From Coprinopsis marcescibilis (taxonomy: Eukaryota; Basidiomycota; Agaricomycetes; Agaricales; Psathyrellaceae), in assembly GCA_004369085.1 (NCBI GenBank), contig ML210212.1:76437-140436 (forward strand): a DNA stretch of 64,000 nucleotides, written 5' to 3'. Each line of letters begins with the position of its first letter. Within the stretch, counting starts at the first letter, position 1. The position numbers and the translations under genes are program-made. Shown piece after piece: positions 46,173 through 57,489 of the stretch. The notes beneath the pieces are model-generated. The model did not search any database, was not told where the DNA came from, and saw only the letters and a program-made list of their open reading frames with translations.

Positions 46173-47495
46173 TTAGGCAGGGGTTGGTGCAGGGGCAGCT
46201 TCTGCAGCTCCTGTGGTTGGAACATTTGATCAATGACAAAAATTAAGCATGTAGAGGCTACTCACCGGCTTCGGCGGCGTTGAGGCCCCAGGCTGTGGCA
46301 GCTGTGGAATCGGTGAGTAATTATGACATTGTTCATATTTCTCATTAACTTACTGGGCCAAACTGGGTTGTAGGCAGTTTTTGTCATGCCTCCGGCTCCA
46401 GTCGCAGTGACGATTCTGTCAGTTGGACCGACCCAGGTGTTCCAGCGAGTGTAGGTCAAAGGCCCTTTCTTGGCTCCGAGCGGTGGGTTGGCGACAGATG
46501 GCGCAGCACCAGCCCAGACAGTCGGCCCAGGAACCTTATAGGCACTGGCAGGAGGGTTGTACACTATACTGGTCATCAGCGCGTTAAAACAGCATTGGCT
46601 AAGCGAGAGACTTACAGTTGTAAACGATGCCAGGGCTGTTGTAGGAGTACGCTGTTCGGAAGGACGTTATCAGTCGACGAGGAAGAATGATTTGCGTTGA
46701 ACGAAATGCTCACCGCCAGGGAACGAAACGCCCTGTGGAAGAGTAACAGTCCCGTTTCCTCCAACGTAAATCTGGATGCATTCCATATAAAGCTGGATAC
46801 CTCGGTTCGCGTTGGCGGTGTGGGCAACATCCGCTTCGTGAAGAGTGAAGAGCTCTGGCCTCAAAAGGTAGCTTTTAACGATTGTCAAGTTGGTTCACAT
46901 CATTGACGATCACAAAGATCACTCACAATCCAGACTTCAAGTTGTTGGGAATCCGAACGGAATGTACACCGCGGTTGTTGACCAGTTTGGGCACGACAGC
47001 CCATTGCCCCTTCGAGTATTCGCCCTCTTCGAAGATCTTCACCCAACTGTTGTCTCCTCCAGGAGCGGGGGCAAGATACACGGCGATGGCACCCTTGTGC
47101 GAAGCCTCGATGATACCATCAGAAGGCCCACGGTTACGGTGGCCCCATTCGAACGAAACGACGTCCCCGGGGTTCACTCGAATGGTATCAGGTGCCTCTT
47201 TCTCTCCGAATATGTTGCAACGCAAGTCGGGGAGGTTGAGATTACGCACGGGCCAGGATCCAGTACCAGAGTCCGCTCCATCGATGAAGGGTGGCTCGCC
47301 AGCACGTGGAGGACCGTTCATGGCGGGCGGTCGAATGCCAAAGTTGGTGCCTTGGTCGACACCATTGACATAAACGCTCTGTGCGGAAATAGTCGGTCAG
47401 CACGATGCAGCGAGGATACTTTTGGATGGTCTTACCCGGACGAGGGTGTGCGCACTGGCGACTGACGCCGTGAATAACAGCAAGAATGAACGCAT
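46173..47495 (-). CDS. AA9 lytic polysaccharide monooxygenase (copy 1), secreted
   Basis: Copper enzyme that oxidatively cleaves cellulose or related glucans outside the cell. It starts at ATG 47495 with a 15-residue signal peptide ([15 protein letters not shown]); the next residue is His16, the N-terminal copper ligand of the histidine brace. The exons continue with [38 protein letters not shown], the second copper His region [13 protein letters not shown], then [15 protein letters not shown] and [14 protein letters not shown] (axial Tyr region). Cysteines are placed for the usual disulfide. A Pro/Ala-rich tail of about 85 residues ends in APAPTPA at 46173, with no cellulose-binding module. 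It is divergent from the next LPMO, whose ATG lies about 900 bases away. Intact by eye; the regioselectivity class cannot be called. Confidence 0.9.
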
Positions 47496-47528
47496 TTTGC
47501 AATTACCTCAGGAGATGCGAACCAAAGA

Positions 47529-47537
47529 ATATATAAG
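47529..47537 (-). promoter_or_regulatory. TATA-like element of LPMO copy 1
   Basis: atatataag on the plus strand, read as cttatatat on the minus strand, lies about 35-40 bases before the ATG at 47495. That is close for a TATA box but in the correct orientation window. Confidence 0.3.
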
Positions 47538-47577
47538 CAACACGTTCTGTAACGAGGTAAGTATAGTTCTTAATTTC

Positions 47578-47945
47578 TCGATAATATTCCGTTCCAAGAA
47601 CTTCTTCGTTGACTAGTCTACCCCACACCCCTAGTTTGGAATTATAAACACCGAGTGCCGTCAGCTTGGAATATTACATTTAACTGTCGACATCCAAGGA
47701 CTCTACAGGTCGTCGAGCGGGTTTTATATTCCCGCCACGCGTTTTACACACCTGCGAATGGCAGCCCTCTGACTACCGTCCCCGCCTTTGCAGCGACTTC
47801 ACAAGGAAGGGGCAGTTAGGGATGGAATCAATGTCATGGCATTGAAGGGCGAGAGGCAATAAATGTGCTTGGCTATGCCAATTGGGCGCAGAACCACAGA
47901 CACCAAGAAACGCCGGATGAATCGTCCTACCACCTTCACACCGAG
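47578..47945. repeat. Left flank of segmental duplication (unit 1)
   Basis: About 370 bases matching 57490-57775 at high identity (cgttccaagaacttcttcgt, caggtcgtcgagcgggttt, caatgtcatggcat, accaagaaacgccgga). Non-coding; it is the intergenic DNA between two divergent LPMO genes. Confidence 0.8.
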
Positions 47946-48397
47946 TGTCCTTCTCATCACCCGAAGATCGTCCATCCGCCGAAATGTCTCAAGCTCCGGA
48001 GGGTCTGCAACACTCGTTCCCGCAGTACCGATCTATCGTCAATGCAGCCTCCCGGACGTTGTCTTGTCTACGAGCACAGGCATTTAGCCCAGCCTTTCGT
48101 ATTCAAGCTTGGACGTCATGTCCTCATAAGGATGTACCTCGGAACGTTGGCCGTTTCCTTGAGTCATCCGCATCATGTTAAGACAATCCTTTCGGCTTCC
48201 GGAGCATACAATCCAGGGCTTGCATCCTTCGAATACCCCGCATGGGGCAAGCTTGAGTCTATCAAGAAGATCTTCTTTTCCGTCATCCAATAGTCATCCC
48301 CGTGCGGGGAAATCCACTAACTCTATTTTCCGAGCAATAAAAGGGAACCAGCGTGTTTTCGGTGAATGTGTTAGTATTGACCAAGTACTGATTCATC

Positions 48398-49630
48398 ATG
48401 CTCAAGGCTAACGTTATCCTTGCTGCCATTCTCTCGTGCGCAAGCTTGGCATCCGCTCACTGTAAGCATGCATATTCAAGTCGAACTGTCTGCACTCGAG
48501 CATTGATAATCTTCTTCTCAGACACTTACCCCACCCTACTTGTAAACGGCCAAGCCACTGGTGATTGGGTAAACGTCCGAAGGACCAACAACTTCAACAG
48601 CAATGGCCCGGTATGCCATACAGCCAAGTGCCGACTGCTGTTCCTGTGTTACTGACGATTCTCTCAAAGGTGACCGACGTCAGCAGCGCCGACTTCCGAT
48701 GCTACACCTCCCAGACCAACGCACGATCATCTACCGCCAATGTGTCTGCAGGCTCCAGAATCGGCTTCCAGTCTAACCAGGCAGTTTACCATCCTAGTGT
48801 ATGTTAGCTGGCAATTCTAATCCCCACCAATTCTTACAAAGTCACTATATTCCAGGTCACTAACGTTTATATGGCTCGTGCCCCTGGTGACGTTTCCAGC
48901 TGGGATGGCAGTGGCGAAGTGTGGTTCAAGGTACGATGTGTGTTTAATACCTAATACGGGTAAGTGCTGACCCGGATCGGACATCAAGGTCCATGAAGTT
49001 TCAGCCAACACCAATGGTGGAACCCAGATGACCTTCCCATCCCAGAGTAAGGCCTGCTGGCAGTATAAATTCACCACCAGCTAACCTTTGATTCTAGACT
49101 CCAACAAGGTGGAGTTCGCCGTACCACGAAACCTGCCAAGCGGACAATACCTCGTCCGAGTGGAAAACATTGCCCTGCACGGGGCCTCGTCATTTGGTGG
49201 AGGTTCGACTCTGCATTTTCTACGGCCTCAAATATGTACTGATTTTCTCCCGTAGCACAATTCTACATCAGCTGTGCCCAGATCAACGTCACAGGAGGAG
49301 GCAGCGGAAATCCCGGACCTCTGGTCGCGATTCCTGGCGTCTATACCGGACGTGTGAGTCCAAGTCCCCTTGAAACCGTTTTGCGATTACCGTGACGATA
49401 TCGATGCTAATGCGTCCTGAACAGGAACCTTCGATCATGCTCAACATCTACTATCGTAAGGTTGTATTTGATCGGTTTCGCGTGAAGCTCACCTCTGCTC
49501 TTGTAAATACCAGCTGTTCCCCGCACGTACAACAACCCTGGACCTGTAAGCTAGCATCGTGTTAAAAGCTGTGGTAGCATTCTGACCCTCTGATTCTCCT
49601 CGCGATTGATAGGCTGTCTGGACCGGCTAA
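48398..49630 (+). CDS. AA9 lytic polysaccharide monooxygenase (copy 2), secreted
   Basis: Starts at ATG 48398 with signal peptide [20 protein letters not shown]. The mature protein begins with His (copper ligand) and continues across the first intron as [11 protein letters not shown]. About ten small exons encode [39 protein letters not shown], the second His region [45 protein letters not shown] and the axial Tyr region [10 protein letters not shown], ending [15 protein letters not shown]. All introns checked are GT..AG. This matches the short AA9 type without a binding module common in wood- and litter-decay basidiomycetes. It is flanked by the segmental duplication whose second unit has lost this gene. 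Confidence 0.9.
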
Positions 49631-49635
49631 ATTAC

Positions 49636-50285
49636 TCCTATCTATATGGGCTTCGGGAAGAGAATTGGGAAACGCGCTATGAAGTAGTAGCTGTAGTAAA
49701 CAAGATGTGTCAAACATTCGTGCAATTTACCATTTATTATTCTCTGTGGCTGTGTTCATCTCACCCGCAAACTTGAAGAGCAGCTTGTAGGAAGCGGTCC
49801 AACTTAATACATGCCCGCCGCAAGCTTCAAAAGGAGACTGGACGTGGCCAAGTTCCCACTATCAAATGTGGTATCTCAGTTTTATCGAAGCTGAGCATTT
49901 GCTCATATACTACAATTCTTTTCACATTGATTGACAGTTCAATCACGGCATGAAGGAAGAACATTCCTTTTTAACGACTTTACCCTCAGATGCTACCAAT
50001 CATGCTTCCTATCGTCGTCCAGGGTGATTTGCAACCACAAGGTGTAAGTATCAAAATCAAACCTTCTCGAACTCGCTCAGCACTATCGTAGTGGCAGAGA
50101 TAACGGGAGAAATTAGTAATGCCTTGAATTATACGAATGGTATAATAGTACTTGAAGCAAACCGAGGTGGACCAAACGATAACAGGGTGTTCAGTAACCC
50201 GTTGAAGGCGTTCTCTATTAGTTGTTTCGTGTGCCATATTGGCCGTCTTCCCACTGCAAGTCCATTACCTGGCTTCCTCTTTCGA
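49636..50285. repeat. Right flank of segmental duplication (unit 1), with relic LPMO first exon
   Basis: About 650 bases matching 57780-58412 (cttcgggaagagaattgg, aacaagatgtgtcaaacattcg, tcaatcacggcatgaagg, cgtcgtccagggtgatttgc). It ends at the point where unit 2 continues into LPMO copy 3. Confidence 0.8.
50187..50255 (+). pseudogene. Relic first exon of a lost AA9 LPMO
   Basis: Aligned with exon 1 of LPMO copy 3 (58320-58389), this stretch has GTG in place of the ATG and an internal frame change, but keeps the cact/gcaagt exon end. The other exons are absent beyond 50290. Confidence 0.6.
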
Positions 50286-50553
50286 AGCTATGTTACCCTG
50301 TCGTTACTTGCCGCCGTATGAATCGTAAGCATCATGGAGATTGACTGGCTTATCGTCGTCTATGGTTGCCCCTTGGTCCCTTCATTACTCGCCTCTTCCC
50401 CCTTGGTGTACACCTGGATCCTCTCCTCCGTCGACATCAACATTCTCCAAAGTTTCATCAATCATCCTCCAAGTCAAACGCGGCTTGTTCTGGACGAGTC
50501 GCGCCAGGAGCCCCAGACCCAAGGTTCGTGCGCTTGTTGCTTGACGCAGCTGC

Positions 50554-52694
50554 TCAAGCGTCAGAGTACCACAGCCTGCGCTTCTGAGCCGTCGTGCAAG
50601 GTTTGAGTTCGTGAAGTTGTAAGTCATTTGGAGGCCAACCAGGGTCGTCCAGCCTCTTGCGCAGAAATTCGACCCACGTTCCTTTAGCTTTCATTTTCTT
50701 CACCCCAGCGAGATGTTTCCCGTACACTGTGTACAATTCCCAGCCACTAGCCTTGGCTTCTTCGTAGGCTTTGATATCCTCTTCCTCAATGTAAACGTAG
50801 CGCTGGCGGAAGAATAGTATTGCACCATCGATGATGGCGTTGAGCGGCTGGTTGAACTGGATCGGGTAGGGGCTTGTGAGCAAAAAATCCCTCTTCAACT
50901 TTCCACCGGTGGGAAAGCCGTCAGGCCTCATCGAGAATTCGTCAAACACCTTCAGTTCCTCATGTAGGACATCATCCCCCTGGTGCATGCTGTACCATAG
51001 GGCCNNNNNNNNNNNNNNNNNNNNNNNNNNNNNNNNNNNNNNNNNNNNNNNNNNNNNNNNNNNNNNNNNNNNNNNNNNNNNNNNNNNNNNNNNNNNNNNN
51101 NNNNNNNNNNNNNNNNNNNNNNNNNNNNNNNNNNNNNNNNNNNNNNNNNNNNNNNNNNNNNNNNNNNNNNNNNNNNNNNNNNNNNNNNNNNNNNNNNNNN
51201 NNNNNNNNNNNNNNNNNNNNNNNNNNNNNNNNNNNNNNNNNNNNNNNNNNNNNNNNNNNNNNNNNNNNNNNNNNNNNNNNNNNNNNNNNNNNNNNNNNNN
51301 NNNNNNNNNNNNNNNNNNNNNNNNNNNNNNNNNNNNNNNNNNNNNNNNNNNNNNNNNNNNNNNNNNNNNNNNNNNNNNNNNNNNNNNNNNNNNNNNNNNN
51401 NNNNNNNNNNNNNNNNNNNNNNNNNNNNNNNNNNNNNNNNNNNNNNNNNNNNNNNNNNNNNNNNNNNNNNNNNNNNNNNNNNNNNNNNNNNNNNNNNNNN
51501 NNNNNNNNNNNNNNNNNNNNNNNNNNNNNNNNNNNNNNNNNNNNNNNNNNNNNNNNNNNNNNNNNNNNNNNNNNNNNNNNNNNNNNNNNNNNNNNNNNNN
51601 NNNNNNNNNNNNNNNNNNNNNNNNNNNNNNNNNNNNNNNNNNNNNNNNNNNNNNNNNNNNNNNNNNNNNNNNNNNNNNNNNNNNNNNNNNNNNNNNNNNN
51701 NNNNNNNNNNNNNNNNNNNNNNNNNNNNNNNNNNNNNNNNNNNNNNNNNNNNNNNNNNNNNNNNNNNNNNNNNNNNNNNNNNNNNNNNNNNNNNNNNNNN
51801 NNNNNNNNNNNNNNNNNNNNNNNNNNNNNNNNNNNNNNNNNNNNNNNNNNNNNNNNNNNNNNNNNNNNNNNNNNNNNNNNNNNNNNNNNNNNNNNNNNNC
51901 AGAGACGATCGCACAGGAACGGTCCCAGCGAATGAATCGAGCAAAGGGTCCGAAGATGAACAAGGAGAAAGAATGAGTGAGGAACTGGGCTCCGCTCTGA
52001 GCTGCTGCATAGGTGGCAAGCTGCCCCCTGATTGTGTGAGCAGCCATCGTTTCACGTTCGAATGGGAGTGGTCCCGAGTCCTCTTTGGTGCAAATTTCCA
52101 TTGCTGGCTCTTGCCCTTCCGCTTGCCCGTCCTTCATCGACCCCCCGCTGCCACTCGCAACCTGTTGCTCGCCAAGTGGCACGTTGAACGCGTCGTCTGA
52201 CTCTTTACTCCTGCATTCTACCATCAATTCGCTGTAGCCAAAATCCACCTCCGCCGTCCCCTCCTCTCCGACGTTCGATCTCTTCCCAATATATCGGACA
52301 TGGGTCTTGTCAGAAACACCAGTAACGTCAGGCCCAAGTTTATACAAGTTTGTGTTCCCTGTATTCACAAAGCTCAAGCTTGGAAGGTCTGCCTCGTTTG
52401 CAGCTTTGATCTGTTCAACGTGATAAAGGCAGCACTTTGCAAGCAAATGGGACTGAGACGTACGAATGCGGCAGCTAAAGCTGCTTCATTGGGTGCAGCG
52501 GCGACGTTTTTGAAACATATTTCTTTCTTTGCTGGATCCCCCTTGGGCAAGGGGAGGAACTCGGAAAGGAAGTCCTCCGGTGGCATAGGCCCAAGCCACC
52601 GTCCCTCCGTCTCGTCTGCCAAGTCCATGTTTTTCTGATAATGGTATGTGAATTGAGATGAGAAATCTTCGGCGCCGACAGTGGTGGAGCCCAT
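50554..52694 (-). CDS. FunK1-like fungal protein kinase gene, core hidden by assembly gap
   Basis: Starts at ATG 52694 (MGSTTVGAEDF). A first intron near 52405-52456 joins NEAALAAAF to IKAANEADLPSLSFVNTGNT. The segment HVRYIGKRSNVGEEGTAEVDFGYSELMVECRSKESDDAF, then GQLATYAAAQSGAQFLTHSFSLFIFGPFARFIRWDRSCAIVS, is the characteristic N-terminal part of FunK1 proteins, a lineage-expanded kinase-like family of mushrooms. The catalytic loop would lie in the 895-N gap (51005-51899). After the gap ALWYSMHQGDDVLHEELKVFDEF and a charged tail run to the stop at 50554. The frame is continuous across the gap. Whether the kinase residues are intact cannot be judged. Confidence 0.75.
51005..51899. other. Assembly gap of 895 N
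   Basis: Undetermined bases inside the FunK1-like gene. The coding frame on both sides agrees with the stated length. Confidence 0.95.
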
Positions 52695-52889
52695 CTTTTT
52701 AGAGCTTGGTAGAGTGGGAGATGTGGTAGCGGTGAAGTGGACTGTGCCGCCGGCCTCGAAGCCATCAAATTCAAATTCGCTTTTTCTGGCCTGATGATGT
52801 CATATGAACTTTAACTCTTTCCTCCACTGGAAAGCGGCGTAGGCATCCTCGCAAGTGGCTTCCACCTGCTCAAGCGTCTCGCACAACTC

Positions 52890-53435
52890 CTCGACCTCTA
52901 TCGCCGCCGACCTCTTCCCCCGCAAAACCTCGAATGCCAAGATCGTCCGTGCGGAAGGCTAGCCAGTGCTGCTATCCCCAAAACCGCTGAAATCACAGGC
53001 GGAGCCGGAGGTGTGGATACAGACATCTCGCCTAGCAGGAACATCAGTCTCTTACCCAATCCCAGTGGGTGCCGTTCTCACTTGCGCAGTGCATTCGGCA
53101 ACCACGTCACAAGTCGCTCACACTCCTGGCACCGTTCGCACCAACCTGCACTTGAGACACAGGCGTGTGAGAGGCAAAGCTCATCCATTCCCCGCCCCAC
53201 GGTCATGGAGAACCTCGACCCTAGAGATCTTTCTGAGCAACTGGAAATGCTGGCCAACGATGTAAGTCTTGACTTGTTTGAACGAATTCAATGTGAGCTT
53301 TCTGAGGGCAACTTGAGGGTGAGTTTTGGTAGTCCTCCGTTTATCAGGTGTAATTGGTGGACTAACATTCCTTTGATCTTAGCAGTACTGGGCGTCGTGT
53401 TCGGGAGAATATTCAGGTGAGTTGCTCTTCTCAGT
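52890..53435 (+). pseudogene. Orphan N-terminal fragment of an NLR-associated helical domain
   Basis: Reads MENLDPRDLSEQLEMLANDV (start at 53204), a diverged helical stretch ending GNLR before gtgagt near 53321, then after ttagcag an exon YWASCSGEYS (53384-53415) with a gtgagt donor. The same arrangement occurs in reverse at 19800-21110. Nothing resembling the NTPase follows, so it is a fragment or a very short gene. The family link is from memory of agaricomycete NACHT proteins. Confidence 0.4.
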
Positions 53436-53960
53436 CTCGACTTCCCCTCGTCCCTTTCACCCAACTTTCACCTCTCTTCTGTTTTGAATTCTCTGCATTT
53501 CTGAAATTTGTTGGTTTTCTTGCCCAAACGACTGGGATCAACGGCTGGAGGGACGGGCATCGGGCCCTGCCCATGAGCTGGTTAGAATAGGCTTCTCGTT
53601 TCGTTTACCCTGTATACTGACTGCCTCTGTACTGCCTGTGTCCTACGTCCCGATTGCCAGTTGCTACATCTGTTCGCTGTTGCCATTACATTATACCATT
53701 TAAATGACATGGTTTGTTGTGCTACCAGTAGGGCTATTGTAAGGTCGAGTAGTAAGGCCTGTCTTTGTGTTCACATCCACATTGACGCAGTAATAGTTGG
53801 CCGTATGTGGCCAATTCCATATTCGAATGCTGGCGATGTCTCCTAGTAAGGGTACATGGGTAGTATTGTAATCATAATGGGGTCTAGATTGAAACATACA
53901 TAATGAAAAGAAGTAGGAGCTCAACACAGGAGTACGGGCATGAAGGTGGACCATGCTAAC
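53436..53960. other. Intergenic region before the TPR-CHAT pseudogene
   Basis: No gene supported. 53650-53700 resembles 9285-9330 weakly (ttgctaca, cattacatta, ccatttaaatg/catttgaacg), another trace of the dispersed family. Confidence 0.35.
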
Positions 53961-53972
53961 TGGAAGAAGAAA

Positions 53973-56340
53973 TCATAAACCGATGTGAACATAGGGAACC
54001 CAAGTAAGCAGTGAAGTCGAGGAATTGTCGCATCGCGTCCTCAACTTCTGGATGGCGTGATGCAGGGCATATGCCGCTTTCGCTCCGTCGATCCCCATTC
54101 TACCTTCAGCCAACAGGTACTCGTAGAAGTCCCCAGCGACTTGGGGGGCTTGTTGGTCCCGTATCGACCACATCGTCGCCACAACTCCACGATATCCCGC
54201 TGCGAGCATCCCACCTGCCAGATGGACAGCTTCGTCTGACAGGCTGATAAGAATGCAAGGTCAGCGTACTTTAAGTCCTTCTTGATGATTGTGGATAAGC
54301 TGAGGGGGCCGTCATGAAAGTAGAAGCCGCTTTGGAGGGGCTCGACCTTGTTTTGAATGGCGTGGCATGCGAGATGGACACAGCTGTAGTCGTCCATCGC
54401 CTTCAACCCAGCTTTGATTGTCGCAGCGTCGCCTTCAAGTATACACTGGCGCACCTCACAGGCGGCGAGCCTTTTTTGGATGGCACGGACTTCCTTTGTG
54501 GTTCCTGGGATGCGAGAGAGACCAGGTGTATTGGGCTGGCTCACCATGAATAATCCAGAAGCGTCTTTGGGGGCTCTGTGGATATTCCTAACACGGTTGG
54601 TGAGAAAAGTGACGGTTGGAGTGTAGGATGAAACAGCGTAATCGAAGATATTATGGGAGTTCGATTTGTCGTAGAGTCCGGCTGCGTGGAGAGGAAGAAA
54701 TGCCAGTGGACCTGTGGCGCACCACCAGATCCTAGGTAGCTCTGACGGGGATCGCTGCAGACACTGCTTAAGATTATAAGAAGGTACGTGTTGGATATAG
54801 TGACTTACCGAAAGTTCGAGGGCATCAAATATTGGCTTTACCACTTCCTTCCACAGATACGCGAGCACATCGCGGAGAACAGTCCCCTTGCTCGATCCGA
54901 CGGGTTTGCACCCTCGTCCATCTTCCTCGTCCGCTACAACTTCTCGCATTCGCAATTTAGAATCAACGAGATCCCTTGTCAGGCTCACGCATAGTTTCTC
55001 GGCCTTTTCGGGGGAGAAGCCAGGTAGCTCGATATGAATGGGCTTGTCGAGTCCAGCTCTCACTGCAAGGGCATCACTACGGTCCTTGTGAACATTTATG
55101 ACGATGGTCCAGCCTAAATCTGGGAGATTTTGAAGCGAGGATGTGCATGATGGAGGCAGGAGGAAGTTCTCGAAGCCAGGGACAGTGGATCGAATGGTGT
55201 CGAGAACGTTATCCCATTCCTTTGCTAAATAAATACGAGAGCGAGCCTCTTCCTCTGCCCCAACCTTCTCTGACATCGGGGCTTGCGTGCTTGATCGGCT
55301 TGCACGAGAACCGGCGCTTTCCAGTGCCTTCGAGATGTCCGATACACGATGAGCAAGGATCGGATCGGATACCCGCAGGTTATCCAACGGGGTGCGTAGA
55401 TGGTTGAACTGGGTCCAGACCAGGCAACGGCCCTGCTCAAGCCATTCTATGGCTTTATCTGGTCGACGAAATGCACATGCAGCCGCGGCAGCCTGAAGTG
55501 TGAAACTGGAGATGCTCTGGAGCTGTGAATGTCGGTGTTTCACGGTCAGTCACGGGGATGAGCCTGACAGCAGTCTCAAATGCAATGAGTGTTTCTGGAG
55601 AGGCGGGAAATTGACGATGGAGCACTGTGGCCCAATGCTTGGCGGCGCCAAACTTTACTGATGGTGGGCCAGAGGTAGCGGTTGCAGCGGACTTGTAATG
55701 TGCAATGGACTCCTCAGGTCATCGCAACTCAATGTCTTGTCAAATCGTAATTGGAGCGAGTTGCCGAGGTTGGTGAGCCGTCCAGGGAGGTCTGCGTGAC
55801 CAGGAGGAGTGAGCTCGAGGGCTCTCTGCTGTGATGCAATTGCCTCGGCAATGTCAGACAGCACGCTTGTTCGTTCGAAGCGCTTTGAGAACGAGTTCCC
55901 GAGAATGGTGAGCCATTTAGGGAGCTCTGCATGACCGGGGGCAGTGAGCTCGACAGATCTCTGCTGTGATGTGATTGCCTCGGTAATGTCAGATAGGTCG
56001 CCTGTTCGTTCGAGGCGCCTTGAGAACGAGTTTCCGAGGTTGTCGAGCCGTCCAGGAAGGTCTGCGGAACCAGGGGGACTGAGTTCAACAGCTCTCTGGT
56101 GCGATGTGATTGCCTCGGCAATATCAGAGGGTTCACCCGTCCGATCGAAGCGACACTGGAACGAGCTGCCGATGTTGTTGAGCAGTCCAGGGAGGTCTGC
56201 GTGACCAGGGGGAATGAGCTCAACAGCTCTCTGCTGGGATGTGATTGCCTCAGCCATGTCAGACAGCTCGCCTGTTCGTTCGAAGCGACGTTGGAACGAG
56301 CTGCAGAGGTTGTTGAGCCGTCCAGGGAGGCTTGCGGTGT
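53973..56340 (-). pseudogene. TPR-CHAT protease, copy 4 (pseudogene)
   Basis: Minus-strand paralog of the three other TPR-CHAT genes, with several breaks. Four TPR-like units (56340-55760) are followed by a 1-nt deletion at the linker (near 55715), a deletion of about 14 nt near 55540, then an open stretch with the linker, the 54-nt intron and the CHAT His motif LACHA. A 28-nt deletion at about 54236 falls directly after SACQT and shifts the frame. The end of the domain (AGGMLAAGYRGVVATMW to VPYVHIGL) is still readable to 53973. The 5' side is also truncated: upstream promoter-like sequence joins straight into the TPR array at about 56337. It cannot make a full protease. Confidence 0.9.
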
Positions 56341-56810
56341 CGAATGAACGGATACTTCTTGATATACGAAAAGCAGGCGTTCTATTGTCTCATTCTCAAG
56401 CTATACACCATCTGCACACCCCTTCTCATCGATCAAGTTCAGCCTTCCCACTGAACGTGTCTCCAATGCGTCTATCAGGCCCTTCCTCCACTACAACTTC
56501 CTCTTTTGTCCACCATTCCATTAGCACTGGCCTCGTTGATTGGAAGCCTCATCAGCAGACTCGCCTCGTGTATTGGAAGCCCAAGTCAGTATGCTTGGGC
56601 GTCATCTGGCGGATTGGGCTCCGAGCTGGCGTCGTTTGGGCATCGTAGAGAGGATGCACTTCCAAATTCCCAGTGCATTTTTCCAACAATTGGCAGTCAA
56701 AAGAGCCTGGAGAGCAGTGAGCTAGAGAGAGATCGACGGGGTGAAGTGCGAGAGCACGCAACGCCAGGCTGTGGAATATTGATAGCACCCTTGGACTTGC
56801 GTGGACGGTG
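56338..56810 (-). promoter_or_regulatory. Conserved upstream block of TPR-CHAT pseudogene 4
   Basis: On the minus strand this carries the blocks found before genes 1, 2 and 3: gtgctctcgcac and gtcgatctctctct at 56725-56765, tttgactgccaattgttgg at 56685-56705, aggcgagtctgctgatgagg at 56550-56570 and cgtatatcaagaag near 56365. It is the most complete single version of the shared upstream region. Confidence 0.5.
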
Positions 56811-57489
56811 TGCTAGCCCTTGTGGCTATTTTATATGACCATAGTTACTTCACTACCATAAGTAATGAATTATAGATAGCAAGATGAGCGGCGAGTGCGC
56901 GCCGTGCGCACTCCCCCGACCCGACTAATAGTTCGCACCAGTGGGAGACCGAGATGAGCGCCGACTGGGCGGGTGGGATCCCAATGTGCACGACCTTAGT
57001 CAGGCCGCTTAGCATAAGTATATTCTAGCACAGTGAATATATTCTAGGAGTGGAGGGCGGGCGAAAATAAATGGCCCAGCGGTTGAATATGCTGGGAAAG
57101 CTTTCTTGGGCTGGCAAGGTGATGGCGCTGAGGAGAGGTTCACGGCCGCGCCACCTTACCACTGAGTCCAAGACTATGGTCTTTCTCACGCTCATTCTTC
57201 ACCTGAGCGAGGCTTGCCATTAATGTGATCGATCCCTGGAACGTAAACAGTGGATTTCTCTGGTCTTGCGGCTTTATAGCGCTGTCAACCGATGTAACCC
57301 GCCCCTTCTACATTCCAAATGCTGGTAGTGAGTAGTGGGGAACGACAGAAACGAGGAACGGACTGGGAGCACGCACCTAGGGACAATAGACCCGGACACC
57401 CCGCCACGCCTCTTGTGGCCACGACGATGGGCACATCGGAAATGTTCAATCCGTGGGCCAGTCCGTGTTCCATTGGACCCAGGACCATT
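56811..57489. other. Intergenic region with a perfect hairpin
   Basis: No gene supported. 56891-56911 is a perfect inverted repeat (gagtgcgc, five-base loop, gcgcactc). 57018-57052 has the phrase tatattctag twice. It could be remnants of a small mobile element; no target duplication seen. Confidence 0.4.

Noticed and set aside
46890..47465. 191-residue plus-strand frame over LPMO copy 1
   Set aside because: Antisense to exons with clear AA9 motifs and copper ligands.
50876..51976. Plus-strand frame through the 895-N gap
   Set aside because: It consists almost wholly of unknown residues and is antisense to the FunK1-like gene.
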